The notes beneath the pieces are model-generated. The model worked only from the letters and a program-made list of their open reading frames with translations. It was not told the origin of the DNA and did not search any database. Shown piece by piece: positions 49,812 through 52,596 of a DNA stretch of 52,596 bases. The DNA is taken from positions 1-52,596 of the forward strand of contig JAQUNW010000006.1 in NCBI GenBank assembly GCA_028717385.1. The letters are read 5' to 3'. Position numbers and translations under genes: made by a program. Within the stretch, counting starts at the first letter, position 1; every line of letters begins with the position of its first letter. This DNA comes from Dehalococcoidales bacterium. GTDB lineage: Bacteria; Chloroflexota; Dehalococcoidia; Dehalococcoidales; CSSed11-197.

Positions 49812-52596
49812 ATGGAAATTAGCCGAAGGAGTTTTCTTAAAGCCTCCGGCGCAACCTTGGGCGGATTGTTTCTATTTAATGGTGTTGATAATAACGCCGT
49901 CATGGCCAGATCTCTTAAGAAAGTTCCTCTTAAGAAGAAGGTCAAAGAGTCAACAACAATCTGCTGTTACTGCAGCGTGGGCTGTGGTCAGATAGTATCC
50001 GTCTACGAGGATGGTATTATCAAAATAGAAGGTGACCCGGATCATCCCATCAATGAAGGGGCACTTTGTCCCAAAGGCCTGGCGATGTCACAAATTCACC
50101 AGGTAGATGGCAAACCAAATCCGTACAGGTTAACCAAACCTTTGTACAGAGCCCCAAACTCAACCGAATGGGAAGAAAAATCATGGGAATGGATGCTGGA
50201 TACCATTGCTGCCAGGGTTAAGGCTACACGGGATGCCACCTGGGTCGAGTCAGCAAAACGTACAGAAGGGCTGGCTTCTTTTGGCGGTGGGGAGCTAGAC
50301 AACGAAGAGGTCTACATGCTTACCAAGATGAACCGCGCGCTTGGCGTGGTGTATCTTGAACATTGTGCACGCATATGACACTCCTCTACTGTAGCGGCTC
50401 TGGCAGAGTCGTATGGAAGAGGGGCAATGACCAATCATTATATCGACCTCAAAAACTCCGATTGTATAATGATAATCGGCTCCAATGCAGCTGAGAACCA
50501 CCCCATTTCATTCCGGTGGATTACAAAAGCCAAGGAAAAGGGGGCAAAACTGATCAGCGTTGATCCACGCTTTACCCGCACTTCTTCCAAGGCAGATATT
50601 TACGCCCCGATGCGCTCAGGGACTGACATAGCTTTTATCGGTGGAATGATAAACTATGTCATCAACGACATTGAACAAAATCCGGGCAACTACAACATGG
50701 AATATATAACCCAGTACACCAACGCATCGTACATTTTAAATCCGAGTTATAAATTTAATGATGGCTTGTTCGGCGAAATAGAACAAAAAACATACAATGG
50801 TTCATACACCGCTGCTTCGAAGGCAACCTGGAAATATGGTGGCGGCAACACTCCCGAAGCAGACCTGACCCTTAAAGATCCCAATTGTGTTTTCCAGATG
50901 CTGAAAAAGCACTACTCGCGTTACGATGCAGACACTGTATGCCGCATTACCGGTACACCCAAAGAGGATTTCCTCAAGGTTTGCCAGGCATTTGCAGAAA
51001 CTGGAAAAAAAGATAAAGCTGGTACAATCTGCTATGCAATGGGAGCTACACAGCACACCTATGGCGTACAGAACATACGCGGTTATTCCTTGTTGCAAAC
51101 ACTACTCGGAAACATGGGAGTTGCCGGTGGCGGCATCAATGCTCTTCGCGGCACTTCCAACGTACAGGGTTCAACCGATATGGCAGCGCTGGAGCATATT
51201 CTTCCAGGTTATATCGATATGCCAATTGAGGGCGATAATGATATCGACTCGTTCTTAAGGCGTGTTGGCAAGCATCCGGCAGCTACCATTACTCCTCCCA
51301 CAGGTCTGGCCGGGGATACCAGCGCTAACTGGTGGCAAAATACCAGGAAATACCTTGTGAGCCTGTTAAAAGCCTGGTACGGAGATGCCGCAACACCGGA
51401 AAATGAATTCGGTTTCAACTTGCTTCCCAAAAGAAATCCGGCAGTCAACTACACTCATATTGGCTTGATTGAAGCTATTAGCCGCGATGTTATAAAAGGT
51501 CTTTGGATCTGGGGACAGAATCCTGCAGCCGGTGGCCCAAATGCCAATGGCGCCCGGGAAGCTTTTGCTAAACTTGACTGGATGGTTTCAGTTGATATTT
51601 GGGAAAACGAAACCGCGATCTTCTGGAAGAGGCCTGGGGTAGATCCAACCACTATTAAGACTGAAGTGTTTATGCTGCCTGCAGCCTGCTCATATGAAAA
51701 AGAAGGCAGCATCGCCAACTCCGGCCGCTGGGCACAATGGCGCTATAAAGCAGTTGAGCCAAATGGTGAAGCTATAGCTGATCTTGAAATTATGGCTGAG
51801 TTGATGACAAAAATCAGAAGTCTTTATGCAGCCGATTCTAACGCACCCGGCCGAGAAGGTGTTCTTAACGTAACCTGGGACTACGATGCCCATGTTACTG
51901 CTGATCAAATCGCCAGGGAAATCAATGGCTATGATTTAACCACTGGCAAGCTAATGGCTAGTTTTGCCAACCTTAAAGACGATGGAACTACTAGTTCGGG
52001 TAACTGGCTATATTGCAATAGTTATACTGAAGATGGAAATAAACTGCAAAAACGTGACCCGGTTGATGCTCACCCGCAGAAAATCGGGCTGTTCTCCAAT
52101 TGGGCATGGTGTTGGCCGGTTAACCGCCGCATCATCTACAACCGCGCAGCCGTTGACCTGAACGGGAATCCTTACGATAGCGAACACCCGGTAATCTCCT
52201 GGGATGCCCAAGGTGCCAAGTGGGTCGGAGACGTTCCTGACGGAGCTTGGGCTCCTATCAACGTAGCCGACACCGGCGCAAAGACTCTTCCGTTTATAAT
52301 GAAACCCGAAGGTGTTGCCAGGCTGTGGGGTTTCGGGAACGCCGAAGGTCCGCTTCCTGAGGTTTATGAACCATGGGAGTCACCACTGGATAGAAATATT
52401 ATGTCCGGTCAGAAAATTAATCCCTGTGCCTTTATCGGCAAATGGATGAACGAACAGGGAACACCCGATAAATATCCTTATGTGGACACAACCTATCGTT
52501 GTACAGAGCACTGGCAGACCGGCATCATGACCAGAAGCCTGCCCTGGCTCGTAGAGCTCATGCCTGACATGTATGCTGAAATGGACGAAGTTCTCG
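49812..52596 (+). CDS. Formate dehydrogenase catalytic subunit, selenocysteine-containing, Tat-exported (3' partial)
   Basis: A molybdopterin oxidoreductase running off the right edge (928 complete codons, so most of an about 1,000-residue FdnG-like protein). A twin-arginine signal (SRRSFLKASG) leads, then the 4Fe-4S cysteines C51-x2... as C51/C54/C58 with C86 (CYCSVGCG…ALCPKG). At codon 189 the frame meets TGA (50376-50378) exactly where FDHs have Sec or Cys, in the context R-I-U-H-S-S-T-V-A-A-L. The frame is open on both sides, without other stops, and the downstream part continues normal FDH sequence (CIMIIGSNAAENHP, KLISVDPRFTRTSSKAD). A SECIS-like hairpin follows. AAAGGGGG site before the ATG. 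It oxidises formate outside the membrane, feeding electrons to partners beyond the window. Confidence 0.93.
50376..50412 (+). promoter_or_regulatory. Selenocysteine UGA codon with bacterial SECIS-like hairpin
   Basis: The in-frame TGA at 50376-50378 is followed 15 bases on by a hairpin: 5' arm GCGGCTCT (50394-50401), loop GGC (50402-50404), 3' arm AGAGTCGT (50405-50412), 8 bp including two G-U pairs. A small apical loop starting with G, roughly 16-37 nt after the UGA, is what SelB-recognised bacterial SECIS elements look like. The structure was folded by eye; no energy was computed. Confidence 0.75.

Noticed and set aside
49812-50378. A 188-residue truncated molybdopterin protein (pseudogene)
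   Set aside because: The stop is a single TGA at the selenocysteine position, the frame continues with normal FDH sequence for over 700 codons, and a SECIS-like hairpin follows.
1-52596. CRISPR arrays, rRNA genes, prophage or plasmid replication genes
   Set aside because: No regularly spaced direct repeats, no rRNA signatures and no phage or replication proteins were found on either strand.

Overview
The window looks like a stretch of chromosome from an anaerobic Chloroflexota bacterium, most likely of the class Dehalococcoidia. That placement is an inference from gene content and order (rpsO-pnp-dapB-asd-dapA in one run, actinobacterial-type inositol-phosphate genes, ferredoxin-linked 2-oxoacid oxidation); no 16S gene is present to prove it. 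Nearly all of the DNA is coding and most genes sit in tight, overlapping operons. No rRNA or CRISPR array is present. The only mobile DNA is a pair of IS3-family remnants at the left edge.

Left part (1-7.2 kb) is accessory DNA: two divergent, truncated IS3 orfA fragments; an ABC-2 transporter pair; a PurN-like formyltransferase; a small M50 protease; a decayed prepilin peptidase that can be read only by changing frames; a marR-MATE efflux operon with a palindromic operator over its promoter; and a pilin-like protein that has lost the processing glycine.

The core block (7.3-29.2 kb) holds rpsO-pnp-dapB-asd-dapA (+), convergent with ino1-GT4-CDP-alcohol phosphatidyltransferase-purA (-). Next come nusA-ylxR-infB-rbfA-truB (-) behind an attenuator-like leader, comM (+), and the conserved tRNA-Thr/Tyr/Thr-tuf-rpmG-secE-nusG-rplK-rplA-rplJ-rplL operon (-), which includes an L10 leader.

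The metal block (29.3-33.6 kb) has a CBS-type site-2 protease, FeoA, a DtxR-family repressor with a candidate operator, MgtE, UspA and a GYD protein. From 33.7 to 46.4 kb is a catabolic island: a complete branched-chain-type ABC importer (livH, livM, livK, livF, with livG on the opposite strand), two acyl-CoA ligases, a hotdog thioesterase, a class I/II aminotransferase and IorA/IorB. Together these suggest uptake of amino or aromatic acids, transamination, ferredoxin-dependent oxidative decarboxylation to acyl-CoA, and ligase or thioesterase interconversion of acids and CoA esters. The ligase-liv operon has a structured leader RNA with a terminator-like hairpin.

The right end (46.4-52.6 kb) carries a three-gene operon (GNAT/CelD-like, MshA-like glycosyltransferase, PIG-L deacetylase) and, divergent from it, a Tat-exported molybdopterin formate dehydrogenase catalytic subunit. 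Its reading frame is interrupted by a UGA that fits selenocysteine, followed by a SECIS-like hairpin. The gene is preceded by a promoter and a structured leader resembling a molybdenum/tungsten-cofactor riboswitch. The dehydrogenase runs off the window.
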